Below are positions 5,770 through 14,531 of a stretch of DNA of 19,331 nucleotides, in pieces (the first letter of the stretch is position 1; every line of letters begins with the position of its first letter). The notes under the pieces are model-generated. The model saw only the letters and a program-made list of their open reading frames with translations, was not told the DNA's origin and did not search any database. The DNA is from Spirochaetia bacterium (lineage in GTDB: Bacteria; Spirochaetota; Spirochaetia; Sphaerochaetales; Sphaerochaetaceae): NCBI GenBank assembly GCA_009929055.1, contig SABI01000019.1:1-19331 (forward strand), given 5' to 3'. A program made the translations under genes and the position numbers.

Positions 5770-7074
5770 ATGAAAAAACATCAGAATCGAGTTGAACCAA
5801 TTTCGTTAGACAACTCCGCAGTTATTTATCCCCCAACCGTTGCTCGATTCAATACAAATATGTTTCGTCTCTCTATGGATTTGAATATTGAAGTGAATCC
5901 TTACCGTCTCACTACCGCATTAGAGAACATTATAAAAAGATTCCCGTATTTTGCTTTATCTCTTCATAATGGCTTTTTCTGGTACTATTTAAGTGAGCAT
6001 GACGGTCCTTTAGAAGTCTATAAGGATATAGCCTCCCCATGTCGTTACCTCGATAGAAAGAAAGGGGCACATGGATATTTGTTTAAAGTATTTTATAGGG
6101 AAGATAGAATCGCTGTGGAGTTCTTTCATGCAATTACCGATGGTACTGGTGGCTTAACTTTTTTAAAATCTCTCGTAGCTGAATACCTACGCCTTAGTGG
6201 ATATGAAGTGGGGGAAGATCCTATGATTTTTCTTCCCGATGAAAAGGTAAAAGAAGAGGAGTTAGAGGACTCTTTTAATAGATTTTATAGACCAATAAAA
6301 TCTGTATTTAATGTAGAGTCTCGGGCTTTCCACTATTCTCCAAAAGATCAACTTCAAGATGAATTAGAAGTAATTTCTGCAAAATTCAGTGTAAATGAGC
6401 TAAAACTAAAGGCAAAAGAATATAATCTCTCTATTACTGAGTATGTAGTGTGTGAAATTCTAAATGCTTTTCAACAACTTCAAGAAGAGTCTGTAAAGGA
6501 TAAGAAAAAGTGGGCCCCTGTACGACTCTCTGTTCCTGTGAATATACGGCGGGTTTTTAATTCTTCTTCTTTACGAAACTTCACCCTTTTTATTGTTGTT
6601 GGAATTGATGTAAGACTTGGGCATTATGAATTTGATGAAATTGTAAATGCGGTAATGCATCAAATGCGTGGTGGCGTAAATGAGAAAACCCTCTCTCTGC
6701 AGATATCGAGAAACGTTGCAGGAAGGCGACTGCCTTTTATTAGATTTGCCCCTAATTTTTTAAAAAACCCGATACTGAAACTTCTTAGTGATTCTTATGG
6801 AGATAATGTCTACACCTCAGTGATAAGTAACCTCGGGGATGTCTCACTTCCTTCTGGAATGAAGGAAGTGGTGAAAAGGGTAGACTTCTACCTCTCTCCA
6901 AGTAAGACAAATAAAATCGCCATCTCTTCAATAGGGGCAAAAGGAAATATTGTTATGAATATTACGAGTATTCTCACACATAACACCGAATTTGAGAGGA
7001 TGTTGTGTACCTCTTTTGTGAAAAAGGGTGTGAGTGTTGAGGTCTCTACAAATCGAACTAATAGTGAAGAATGA
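5770..7074 (+). CDS. Condensation-fold acyltransferase (alcohol acetyltransferase-like)
   Basis: A 434-aa protein of the CoA-dependent acyltransferase fold shared by alcohol acetyltransferases, PapA-type enzymes and NRPS condensation domains. The active-site motif is FFHAITDGTGG with H120, D124 and G125, at the usual distance from the N-terminus. The N-terminal half (TALENIIKRFPYFALSL) and the C-terminal SNLGDVSLP segment, which resembles the floor-loop region, also fit. It probably transfers an acyl group to an alcohol or amine, but the substrates are not readable. The Shine-Dalgarno is weak (AGAAG). It is followed after 8 bp by a zinc-ribbon membrane protein; I recall similar pairs in gut bacteria. 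It is divergent from marR and probably repressed by it. Confidence 0.8.
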   Translation: MKKHQNRVEPISLDNSAVIYPPTVARFNTNMFRLSMDLNIEVNPYRLTTALENIIKRFPYFALSLHNGFFWYYLSEHDGPLEVYKDIASPCRYLDRKKGAHGYLFKVFYREDRIAVEFFHAITDGTGGLTFLKSLVAEYLRLSGYEVGEDPMIFLPDEKVKEEELEDSFNRFYRPIKSVFNVESRAFHYSPKDQLQDELEVISAKFSVNELKLKAKEYNLSITEYVVCEILNAFQQLQEESVKDKKKWAPVRLSVPVNIRRVFNSSSLRNFTLFIVVGIDVRLGHYEFDEIVNAVMHQMRGGVNEKTLSLQISRNVAGRRLPFIRFAPNFLKNPILKLLSDSYGDNVYTSVISNLGDVSLPSGMKEVVKRVDFYLSPSKTNKIAISSIGAKGNIVMNITSILTHNTEFERMLCTSFVKKGVSVEVSTNRTNSEE

Positions 7075-7082
7075 GGTAAAAA

Positions 7083-7961
7083 GTGGCTTATTGTGTTGCG
7101 TGTGGTGTTAAATTAGAAGAGGGTGCCTCTGTATGTCCTCTTTGCCACAGAGAGGTTGTTGCACCTAAAGAAATTATTGGCTCCCCTACAGAGTCTTTAT
7201 TTATTGACCGAAAAAAAGATCCAGAAGAGTACCCCTCTCTAAAATATGATAAGACGAGAAAAGGTCTTATTGAGTTGAGTATCACTTTTGTTGGTGTCGC
7301 TATTGTAGCACTTCTTATAACAGGGCTTGCCCTAAAGGATTCCTTCTCGCCATGGTTTTCTATTGCATGTACTCTACTAGGAAGTTTCTACCTCTTTATT
7401 TTATTATTTGGAGGAACTAATTATCCTCGAGTTGCAACTCTTTTTACTATAAATACCCTCCTCATCCTTTTTACCATTGATATCTTTGATCTCACCCTTT
7501 CTTGGTCTTTGTATGCGATGATTGGGGTCGTTCTTTACTATATTATTGCAGTATTCCCTTTCTATGCAGGTATAAAGAATGTTGTGTTAAAGATATCTGT
7601 AATTAGTGTTGTCGTCCTATTTTTGCTGTTTTTATTAGATGTTGCCATAGGAACTTCTCCTTCATGGTTTTTTCCAGTAGCCCTTCCAACATTCCTTATA
7701 GCATTGTTTTGTTTTGTAATACTTTATTTTCGATATATATATGGAAAACCCTCTTTAAGTGATCTTGTGTTATCAATCATCCTTAATGCTTCTATAGGCA
7801 CTGTTGCAGGGAATTTTTTCTTCCTGAGAATGATACAATCTTCCGATGTGTTAACATGGTCAAAGAGTGTTTTGATTATATCGATTATATTAGGGCTATT
7901 TCTTGTTGCTAATGCGACAATTAGAAAGGTGCGCTTCTATTTTAATAACAAAATCCACTAA
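7083..7961 (+). CDS. Zinc-ribbon multi-pass membrane protein (DUF6320-like)
   Basis: A 292-aa protein. The N-terminus is a small zinc ribbon with two CxxC knuckles, C4/C7 and C18/C21. A polar linker reaches about residue 60, and roughly seven hydrophobic segments follow from about residue 62 to 285, so it is an inner-membrane protein with a cytoplasmic metal-binding head. The start codon is GTG, preceded by GAGGT that overlaps the stop of the acyltransferase gene, which suggests translational coupling. From memory it resembles DUF6320 proteins encoded next to alcohol acetyltransferase-like genes. A role in membrane anchoring or lipid-linked ester formation is a guess. It is convergent with trkH, with only two bases between, and no terminator is visible. 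Confidence 0.7.
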   Translation: MAYCVACGVKLEEGASVCPLCHREVVAPKEIIGSPTESLFIDRKKDPEEYPSLKYDKTRKGLIELSITFVGVAIVALLITGLALKDSFSPWFSIACTLLGSFYLFILLFGGTNYPRVATLFTINTLLILFTIDIFDLTLSWSLYAMIGVVLYYIIAVFPFYAGIKNVVLKISVISVVVLFLLFLLDVAIGTSPSWFFPVALPTFLIALFCFVILYFRYIYGKPSLSDLVLSIILNASIGTVAGNFFFLRMIQSSDVLTWSKSVLIISIILGLFLVANATIRKVRFYFNNKIH

Positions 7962-7963
7962 AG

Positions 7964-9421
7964 CTATTTTCTCCAGAAGGTGCGAGTAAATAGAGACAAT
8001 ACTGTATAGATTTCAAGTCTGCCAGCGAGCATCATCAAAGATAAAAACCACTTTACATATGTTGGCATACCACCAAATCCTGCCCCCGCAGGACCAACTC
8101 CCTCTAGGCCTAGCCCGATGTTTCCAACAGAGATGAGTCCTGAAGCAAAGCTTGTCAACAAATCATATCCAGCAGAGGCAACAACCAAGGTAGACGCAAG
8201 AACCAGGGCGATATAGATTGCAACAAAACCTGCAATGCTATTGACAGTTTTCCACCGAATTCTTTCATTTTGTGTTTGAAGAGTGAAAATACCTTTTGGA
8301 TGTAATAAACTTTTTATGTTGAGAACTCCAAGCTTAAACATCGTAATGAGACGAGTAACTTTTATCCCACCACCGGTTGAACCAGCGGAACCTCCAATAA
8401 ACATAATAGTGAGGAGAACTGCATGAGTAAGAGGAGGCCAAAGTCCATAATCTGTTGTTGCAAAACCTGTTGTTGTAAGAATTGAAGCCACATGGAAAGC
8501 TCCATAACGAAGAGATGTAGCAACCGTGGGATAAACATTATTTGCAAATAAGGAGATTGTTGTAATCGTTGTTGCAACAAAGAAAATCGATAAGTAGACT
8601 TTTAGTTCACTATCTCTAAATACATCTGTAATTCTTGCTCTAATGAGGGCAAAGTAGAGGGAGAAGTTTACTCCAGCCATCACCATGAAGATTGTAACAA
8701 CAACATCGACATAGGCACTATTGTAGTATCCTATAGAGGCATTTTTTGTAACAAAGCCCCCAGTAGCAACACTCCCAAAAGTAACGGTGAGAGAATCGTA
8801 GAGAGAGAGACCTCCTAAGGATAAAAGGAGTGTCTCTAAAAGGGTCATTCCTACATAGATAAGCCAGAGGATAAGGGCTGTATTTTTAATTTTTGGGGTA
8901 AGCTTACTTTTTGTAGGGCCAACTGCCTCTGCTCCAAACAGCTGAAATCCTTCAACTCCAACAAGAGGAAGGAGAGCTACAAATAGGACAACAATTCCCA
9001 TTCCACCTAACCAGTGGGTAAGACTTCTCCAAAACAAAATTGAATGATAAGAAGACTCAATGTCACTAAGGGTGGTAAGGCCTGTAGTAGTGAATCCACT
9101 CATTATTTCCATAAATCCACTTGTGTAATCAGTTGTGGTGTGGGTGAGATAGAGGGGGATTGCTCCAAGAGCACTTGCAACAACCCAAGTAAGAGTGACA
9201 AATAGATAGACATCTCTCACTGTTAAACTTTTTGAACGCCATGAGCGACCAATTGTGAGGATAATTGTTACATAGATAAAGATAATTGCAATGGAGACAA
9301 TAAAAGCTCTAAAAGCTTCCCATTCTCCAAGGTAGGCTGCCATAATTGTTGGGATAAGCATGAATAGACCAATAATGCTTTGCATAGTCCCAGATAGACG
9401 CAAAATTTGTTTCCAGTTCAT
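7964..9421 (-). CDS. trkH: Trk/Ktr potassium uptake channel subunit
   Basis: The ion-conducting membrane subunit of the TrkH/KtrB superfamily, 485 aa. All four pore loops are visible: TTTGLTT (111-117), SVATGGF (217-223), LTTTGFAT (315-322) and SVGNIGLG (431-438), each with the selectivity-filter glycine. The conserved GGSAGSTGGGIK follows the third pore. The start ATG is preceded by GAGGG seven bases upstream. It lies 10 bp downstream of trkA in the same operon, whose product gates it. At 485 aa it is close to TrkH in length, and KtrB is the main alternative name. Potassium uptake supports turgor and pH control. Confidence 0.93.
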   Translation of the reverse strand: MNWKQILRLSGTMQSIIGLFMLIPTIMAAYLGEWEAFRAFIVSIAIIFIYVTIILTIGRSWRSKSLTVRDVYLFVTLTWVVASALGAIPLYLTHTTTDYTSGFMEIMSGFTTTGLTTLSDIESSYHSILFWRSLTHWLGGMGIVVLFVALLPLVGVEGFQLFGAEAVGPTKSKLTPKIKNTALILWLIYVGMTLLETLLLSLGGLSLYDSLTVTFGSVATGGFVTKNASIGYYNSAYVDVVVTIFMVMAGVNFSLYFALIRARITDVFRDSELKVYLSIFFVATTITTISLFANNVYPTVATSLRYGAFHVASILTTTGFATTDYGLWPPLTHAVLLTIMFIGGSAGSTGGGIKVTRLITMFKLGVLNIKSLLHPKGIFTLQTQNERIRWKTVNSIAGFVAIYIALVLASTLVVASAGYDLLTSFASGLISVGNIGLGLEGVGPAGAGFGGMPTYVKWFLSLMMLAGRLEIYTVLSLFTRTFWRK

Positions 9422-9431
9422 GTATTGCCCT

Positions 9432-10781
9432 CTATGAAAAAAGTTTGTTGATATATTCTAAGTGTTCCCTACCAGCACAGACTATAAGGATATCATCAGG
9501 AAGGATTGTATAATCTCCTGTTGGTATGATATTTACTGTCTTACTAGTTATACCTGCAATAACCCCTCTGTTTTTCATATTAATTTCTTTAATTTTTTTT
9601 CCTACAATACCAGTTTCACTTGTGATAATAAATTCAAATATTTCAAACGCTCCCCCAAAAAGGGAGTGAACAGATGAAACATGGCTTCCTCTCATATATT
9701 TAAGGAGCGAATCAACAGTTGCTTCACTGACACTAATAACGGAGTTTATTCCCATATGGGAAGCAAGACGTACATAGTTATTGTTGTTTTTTATTAAGGC
9801 AATAGAACGGGGTACTCTCACTTGTTTTGCATAACTTGCTGTAATAATATTTAATTCATCATTATCGGTAACACTAATGAGTAAATCATATGAACTAAAT
9901 CTCTCATCTTCAAAAATGGTCTCATCTGTAATATCTGATTGCACTACGAGGATTTGAGGAAAGAGAGTAGCAAAAGTTTCTGCCACTTCACTATTTTGTT
10001 CAACGAGGGTGATGTTTTTGTGAAAGGGGATAGGGAAAGATTTTAATAGGAAGCGAGCAATCTTGCTCCCTCCAACAATAATGATTCTCTTAGGTTTTAA
10101 TTTCTTTTGTCCAATGAGCGTTAGGAGGGTCTCTTTATCACTATCAAAAGCAACAACACTAATCGTATCTCCTGGATAAATGACTGTGTTTCCTGAAGGG
10201 ACTATCCCTTCTCCGTCACGGTGAATTGCTGCAATGACAAATTCTGTTTTAAGGGCATTACGGCAATTAGCAACATTTTGCTTAGCAAATACAGATTTAG
10301 TATCAACATAAAGATTGTAGAGAACTAGATTACTATTGTTAAAAGTAATCACCACATCATGAAATACTCCACGATCTATGATGTTAAAAATACTTTTGGC
10401 TGCCTCTGCTTCTGGGTTTACAATGTAGTTTATTCCAAGAACTGTAGTTGGAACACCCTCTTTCCCTGTATAGGTGAGGTTTCTGATCGCTGCAATGGTA
10501 TTCACCCTTGTCTCTATGTTTTCAACAAGACCACAGGCTACTAAATTGACTTCATCGCTATCGGTTACAGCAACAAAAGAGCTTGCCTTATGAACTTCAG
10601 CTTCTCTTAGTTTCTCAACATCTGTTCCAGAACCAATAACGACCATACAATCTAATTTAGATTGAATTTCACTCGCCCGTTTTGGATCTGATTCAATTAT
10701 AACAACATCTCTTTTTTCTTGGATGAGATGCCGAGCTAGTAGAGTGCCACGTTTTCCAGCACCAAGGATGACAACTTTCAT
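9432..10781 (-). CDS. trkA: Trk potassium uptake regulatory subunit (double RCK)
   Basis: A cytoplasmic nucleotide-binding subunit that assembles as a ring under TrkH and controls its opening. The 449-aa length fits the tandem form: RCK_N with LGAGKRG (6-12) and the acidic ribose-binding E30, RCK_C from about 139 to 221, a second RCK_N with IVGGSKIA (235-242), and a second RCK_C from about 370 to the end. Two full repeats mark TrkA rather than the single-repeat KtrA. No convincing Shine-Dalgarno precedes the ATG (ATACCAAA only). An 11-bp hairpin lies 37-76 nt upstream of the start. It is the first gene of the trkA-trkH pair. Confidence 0.93.
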   Translation of the reverse strand: MKVVILGAGKRGTLLARHLIQEKRDVVIIESDPKRASEIQSKLDCMVVIGSGTDVEKLREAEVHKASSFVAVTDSDEVNLVACGLVENIETRVNTIAAIRNLTYTGKEGVPTTVLGINYIVNPEAEAAKSIFNIIDRGVFHDVVITFNNSNLVLYNLYVDTKSVFAKQNVANCRNALKTEFVIAAIHRDGEGIVPSGNTVIYPGDTISVVAFDSDKETLLTLIGQKKLKPKRIIIVGGSKIARFLLKSFPIPFHKNITLVEQNSEVAETFATLFPQILVVQSDITDETIFEDERFSSYDLLISVTDNDELNIITASYAKQVRVPRSIALIKNNNNYVRLASHMGINSVISVSEATVDSLLKYMRGSHVSSVHSLFGGAFEIFEFIITSETGIVGKKIKEINMKNRGVIAGITSKTVNIIPTGDYTILPDDILIVCAGREHLEYINKLFS

Positions 10782-10817
10782 TTTGGTATCATAACTAACT
10801 GGTTCGTTTATTACAAG

Positions 10818-10857
10818 AGTATAGGCTGATATCTATCTAATAGAGACAGCCTATACT
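10818..10857 (-). terminator. Long hairpin between the nucleoside transporter operon and trkA
   Basis: AGTATAGGCTG (10818-10828) pairs perfectly with CAGCCTATACT (10847-10857), eleven pairs. The 18-nt loop can itself form a short TCTA/TAGA stem. It follows the last permease stop by about 12 nt. No uninterrupted U tract follows on the minus strand, so it may be a weak terminator, an RNA 3'-end stabiliser or a leader structure of trkA. Confidence 0.5.
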
Positions 10858-10868
10858 GTGATATGTGA

Positions 10869-11831
10869 TTATTTGTCATCTATAGCAAAAGGAGTTCCAA
10901 GGGCAGCAGGAGCTGCATAAGAACCTTTTTTGTTTTGATTAGCAATTGTCATAATAGTGAGGGTGAAGAATGTAATAAGATATGGGGCAATAGCAAGGAA
11001 TTGGGTAGGGATGATCATTTTTACGCCAATCGCTTGAAGAGAGAATTGTAAGCTTGTTATTCCACCAAAAACCAATGTTCCAATGACTGCTTTACCAGGA
11101 TTCCATGTAGCAAATATTACAAGGGCTATGACAATCCACCCCTTCCCGCCTGTCATGCCATCATTCCAACTGGGGGTGAAAGATAGAGAAAGGCAGGCAC
11201 CACCAAGACCTGCAAGCATACCACCTATGGTGGTATAAATATAGCGTAAACGACGTACATTGATTCCCATAGCAGTAGCTGTCCTCGGAGATTCTCCTAC
11301 AGCACGAATCGCAAGGCCATGTTTAGTTTTATACATAAAGAACCAACTAAAAGGGATGAGAAGATAAAGGAAGTAGGTGAGGAGGCTCACATCAAAAAAG
11401 GCTCCTAAAATAGGGATATTATGTAATCCAGGGATAGCAATATTTTCAAATTTGTTTTGTAAATTCATTCCAACAAGGTTAAAGCTATTTGATGCAGGTC
11501 CTAACCTCTTGCCAAGAAAGTTAGCGAGTCCTGTTCCAAACATAGTAATAGAAAGGCCACTTACTACTTGGTTAGCCCTCATTGTTATACACAAAAAAGC
11601 GTGAATCAGTGATAATATTCCCCCAGCAAAGACTGCCATAAGAATTCCTATATAGAGATTTCCTGTTGCAAATGCTGAAGCGAATCCACTTAATGCTCCC
11701 ATGAGCATAATTCCTTCCATCCCTAAATTTAATACGCCCGATTTCTGAGTATATATTTCACCAATAGTAGCAAACGTTAAACTTGTTCCCATTGCAATTG
11801 TGACTGCCAGGAGTTTTGTAATAAAATCCAT
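10869..11831 (-). CDS. nupC: BMP-type nucleoside ABC transporter, second permease
   Basis: A 320-aa membrane permease of the BPD_transp_2 class, matching the YufQ/NupC position of nucleoside importers. It is strongly hydrophobic throughout, with about eight to ten membrane segments. The conserved loop SGVLNLGMEGIMLMGA lies at about residues 32-47, and AMGINVRRLRYIYTTIGGMLAGLGGA is the coupling-helix region facing the ATPase. The start ATG overlaps the stop of the upstream permease by one base (TAATG) and has a strong AAGGAGG Shine-Dalgarno inside that gene. It is the last gene of the operon. The gene symbol follows the B. subtilis/Lactococcus naming and is by analogy. Confidence 0.88.
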   Translation of the reverse strand: MDFITKLLAVTIAMGTSLTFATIGEIYTQKSGVLNLGMEGIMLMGALSGFASAFATGNLYIGILMAVFAGGILSLIHAFLCITMRANQVVSGLSITMFGTGLANFLGKRLGPASNSFNLVGMNLQNKFENIAIPGLHNIPILGAFFDVSLLTYFLYLLIPFSWFFMYKTKHGLAIRAVGESPRTATAMGINVRRLRYIYTTIGGMLAGLGGACLSLSFTPSWNDGMTGGKGWIVIALVIFATWNPGKAVIGTLVFGGITSLQFSLQAIGVKMIIPTQFLAIAPYLITFFTLTIMTIANQNKKGSYAAPAALGTPFAIDDK

Positions 11832-12889
11832 TATACGGCCTCCTTATGTAACACAATAAGTTTATATTCATTAAAAATAGAACCAGCTAATAGGGGGAGA
11901 AGAACTAATCCTTGTAATACTTCCCCCATCGATTCAGGTAATTTCATTGCAATTTGCAAAGCATCAGCTCCTGTAGTTAAACTTGCCATTACTAAAGCGA
12001 CAAGGATGGAGGCAAATGGGTTGAGATTACTCATCCAAGCTATGATGATTCCAGTAAACCCATATCCTGAGTTGACCCCTTTAGTGAGCCTATGAGCGAT
12101 TGCTGTCGTGTTAATTGATCCAGCTAATCCTGCAATAGCCCCAGAGACTAACATAGCTAGTATAATATTTCTCTTTATAGAGACTCCTTGATAACGGGCA
12201 GCTTGAGGGTTTTTTCCAATCATATTAAGTTCAAAACCCCAGCGTGTTTTATAGAGAACAAACCACAAAATTACAACAAGGGCGAGGGCAATATAGACCC
12301 CTGCATGAACTTTACCCCATACACTTATAAAATAGGTTGATTCGGGGAACTCTGGTGTCCCTAAATTACCAAGCGGTGCTTTCCATGCTTTAATGTATAA
12401 GTATTCAGCAATTCCAATAGCTACATAGTTGAGCATCAGGGTTGTGAGGGTCTCATCTACTGACCAGATGGCTTTTAATGTACCAGGGACTCCTGCCCAA
12501 ATAGCTCCAAAGATCATTCCAACAACGAGTCCAATAGGTAAGAGCATGGGAGAGGGGAGGAATTTCCAAAACTGTATTACCCACGTTACCCCAATAGCTC
12601 CCCATACATATTGTCCTTCAGCTCCAATGTTCCAAAATCTTAATCGAAAAGCAACACCAACAGAGAGGCCACATAAAAGGAGGGGAAGAGATTCAACAAT
12701 AGTGTATTGAATACGCCTTGTCGTCCCAAAGGCCCCTTTAAACATAGCTCCGTAGGCTTCAAGAGGGTTAACTTTTGAAAACAGCAGTACAAGAGCCCCA
12801 ATTAACAGGGAGATAATAAATGAGAAGAGGGGAACAAGAACGGTCATTAATTGGGACTTTCTCTCTCTTTTTTCTAATACCAGTCTCAT
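11831..12889 (-). CDS. nupB: BMP-type nucleoside ABC transporter, first permease
   Basis: A 352-aa permease, partner of the gene at 10869-11831. The two are expected to form a heterodimeric channel. A basic N-terminus (RLVLEKRERK) leads into about nine membrane helices. Diagnostic segments are LRFWNIGAEGQYVWGA, the family's NIGAEGQ signature, and KNPQAARYQGVSIKRNI, the ATPase-coupling region, followed by SGAIAGLAGS. The start overlaps the end of the ATPase gene by four bases (ATGA), indicating translational coupling. The symbol is by analogy with nucleoside importers; sugar permeases of the same fold are the alternative, but the BMP binding protein upstream favours nucleosides. Confidence 0.88.
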   Translation of the reverse strand: MRLVLEKRERKSQLMTVLVPLFSFIISLLIGALVLLFSKVNPLEAYGAMFKGAFGTTRRIQYTIVESLPLLLCGLSVGVAFRLRFWNIGAEGQYVWGAIGVTWVIQFWKFLPSPMLLPIGLVVGMIFGAIWAGVPGTLKAIWSVDETLTTLMLNYVAIGIAEYLYIKAWKAPLGNLGTPEFPESTYFISVWGKVHAGVYIALALVVILWFVLYKTRWGFELNMIGKNPQAARYQGVSIKRNIILAMLVSGAIAGLAGSINTTAIAHRLTKGVNSGYGFTGIIIAWMSNLNPFASILVALVMASLTTGADALQIAMKLPESMGEVLQGLVLLPLLAGSIFNEYKLIVLHKEAV

Positions 12890-14418
12890 ATAGTACCTCC
12901 ATAACCTGCCATCATAAGTCCTAATTCTTCGGTATTAGTCTCTTTTACACTCTTTGTTCCCATTATCTTCCCTTCAAACATTACTGCAATATAGTCTGCA
13001 ACCATCTGAAGTTCTTCTAACTCTTCACTTACTAGCAGTACTGCATTCCCTTTATCACGTTGAAGAATAATATTCTGCCTTACTGCCTCAGTTGCCCCTA
13101 CATCAAGTCCACGTGAGGGATATACGGCAATTAATATTCCACCACATGAGTCAATTTCTCGAGCTAAAATTGTTTTTTGAATATTTCCACCAGATAAAAA
13201 CTTGACTGAGGTATCTTGGGTTGGTGTTTTTATTACATAGTTTTTGATTAATTTATCGGCAAAAGCCCTTAATAGACCTCTCTTTACTACAGGTCCGCTA
13301 CTAATTTCATGAGTGCGATATTTCTTCATCGCTAAGTTATCTCCTACACTCATGTCTCCTACTACCCCAGAATGACCTCTGTCGGCTGGAATATGGGCTA
13401 CACCTGCTTTTATGATTGAAAGGGGAGAGGAGTTTGTCATATCTTTTCCATCAATAAGGAGACTTCCTTTTGTTGCTTTAAGTAACCCTGTGATTACTTC
13501 AGTAAGCTGAGTTTGCCCGTTGCCTGCAACACCAGCAATTCCTAGAATTTCCCCTCTCCTAATTTGGAGAGATACATCATCTAAAAATGGTCTTGAACCA
13601 ATTGGATTTTCAACTGTGATGTTTTTAAGGGCAATTCGAGGCTCGCCTGGGTTAAACGCACATCTATCGAGGGTAAACAGGACATCTCTTCCTACCATCA
13701 TATTGGCTAAATCTTTTGGGGTAACACTTGCAGTATCGCATGTGTTTACTGTTTTCCCACGTCGTAAGACCTGTACTTTATGACTAAAAGCAATAACTTC
13801 ATCCATTTTATGGGTAATAAAAATTGCTGACTTTCCTTCACTTAGCATTATTTTTATGATTTTGTTTAGTTCACGAGATTCTCCTGGAGTAAGAACTGCA
13901 GTAGGTTCATCTAAAATAAGGATATCTGCCCCTCGATAGACTAACTTCAATATCTCTACTCTCTGTTGTTCTCCTACACTAAGGTTGTGGATAATTGCGT
14001 CTGGATCTACTTGAAGACCATATTGAGCACTTAGAGCAATAATTCTTTCTCTAATTTCTTCAACCTTTGGGACAAAGGGGAGATCCTTTATTCCTAGAAC
14101 TATATTTTCATAGACACTCATGTTTCCTACGAGCATAAATTCTTGGTGAACCATCCCTATACCAAGGGCCATTGAGTCTTGTGGGCTATGAATATCTTGT
14201 AATTTTCCCCGAATGTAAATAGAACCGCTATCAGGACGATAAAGACCAACAAGCATGTTCATCAGGGTACTTTTCCCCGCCCCATTTTCCCCCAATAAAG
14301 CAAGAACTTGCCCACTATAAAGCTCTAACGAAACATCATCATTTGCCTTTACTCCTGGGAAATGCTTGCTTATATGTTGCATACTTACTACAGGACTAAG
14401 TGCCATATCTTTTTCCAT
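12886..14418 (-). CDS. nupA: BMP-type nucleoside ABC transporter, tandem ATPase
   Basis: A 510-aa ATPase with two fused ABC domains, as in YufO/NupA and ribose importers. Domain 1 is complete: GENGAGKST Walker A (43-51), signature LSVGEQ (146-151), Walker B ILILDEP (166-172) and switch H in ITHKMDE. Domain 2 is the usual degenerate half: GVAGNGQTQ (296-304) has no Walker A lysine, LSGGNIQK (408-415) is an intact signature, and ILIAVYPSRGLD (428-439) lacks the DE pair. One ATP site is therefore expected to be catalytic. It powers import through the two downstream permeases. The first ATG has a distant AAAGG; an ATG at 14406 is an alternative start. An intrinsic terminator separates it from the binding-protein gene. 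Confidence 0.93.
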   Translation of the reverse strand: MEKDMALSPVVSMQHISKHFPGVKANDDVSLELYSGQVLALLGENGAGKSTLMNMLVGLYRPDSGSIYIRGKLQDIHSPQDSMALGIGMVHQEFMLVGNMSVYENIVLGIKDLPFVPKVEEIRERIIALSAQYGLQVDPDAIIHNLSVGEQQRVEILKLVYRGADILILDEPTAVLTPGESRELNKIIKIMLSEGKSAIFITHKMDEVIAFSHKVQVLRRGKTVNTCDTASVTPKDLANMMVGRDVLFTLDRCAFNPGEPRIALKNITVENPIGSRPFLDDVSLQIRRGEILGIAGVAGNGQTQLTEVITGLLKATKGSLLIDGKDMTNSSPLSIIKAGVAHIPADRGHSGVVGDMSVGDNLAMKKYRTHEISSGPVVKRGLLRAFADKLIKNYVIKTPTQDTSVKFLSGGNIQKTILAREIDSCGGILIAVYPSRGLDVGATEAVRQNIILQRDKGNAVLLVSEELEELQMVADYIAVMFEGKIMGTKSVKETNTEELGLMMAGYGGTI

Positions 14419-14484
14419 CTATATATACCTTTATATGTGAATAATTTGTTACATAAAAATTGTTCATACGGACGATAAACAAAA

Positions 14485-14511
14485 AAGGGCAGACACTATT
14501 GGTCTGCCCTT
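14485..14511 (-). terminator. Intrinsic terminator/attenuator between binding protein and ATPase genes
   Basis: On the minus strand AAGGGCAGAC pairs with GTCTGCCCTT (14511-14502 with 14494-14485), ten pairs and a 7-nt loop, running straight into TTTTTT. It lies about 20 nt after the binding-protein stop and 67 nt before the ATPase start. I see no strong promoter after it, so partial read-through would give much more binding protein than transporter. Confidence 0.9.
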
Positions 14512-14531
14512 GTGAGCAATTAAACACTACA

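Noticed and set aside
8362..8580. Minus-strand frame of 72 codons, glutamine- and leucine-rich
   Set aside because: It is an alternative frame of trkH, whose pore motifs cover the same bases in the main frame.
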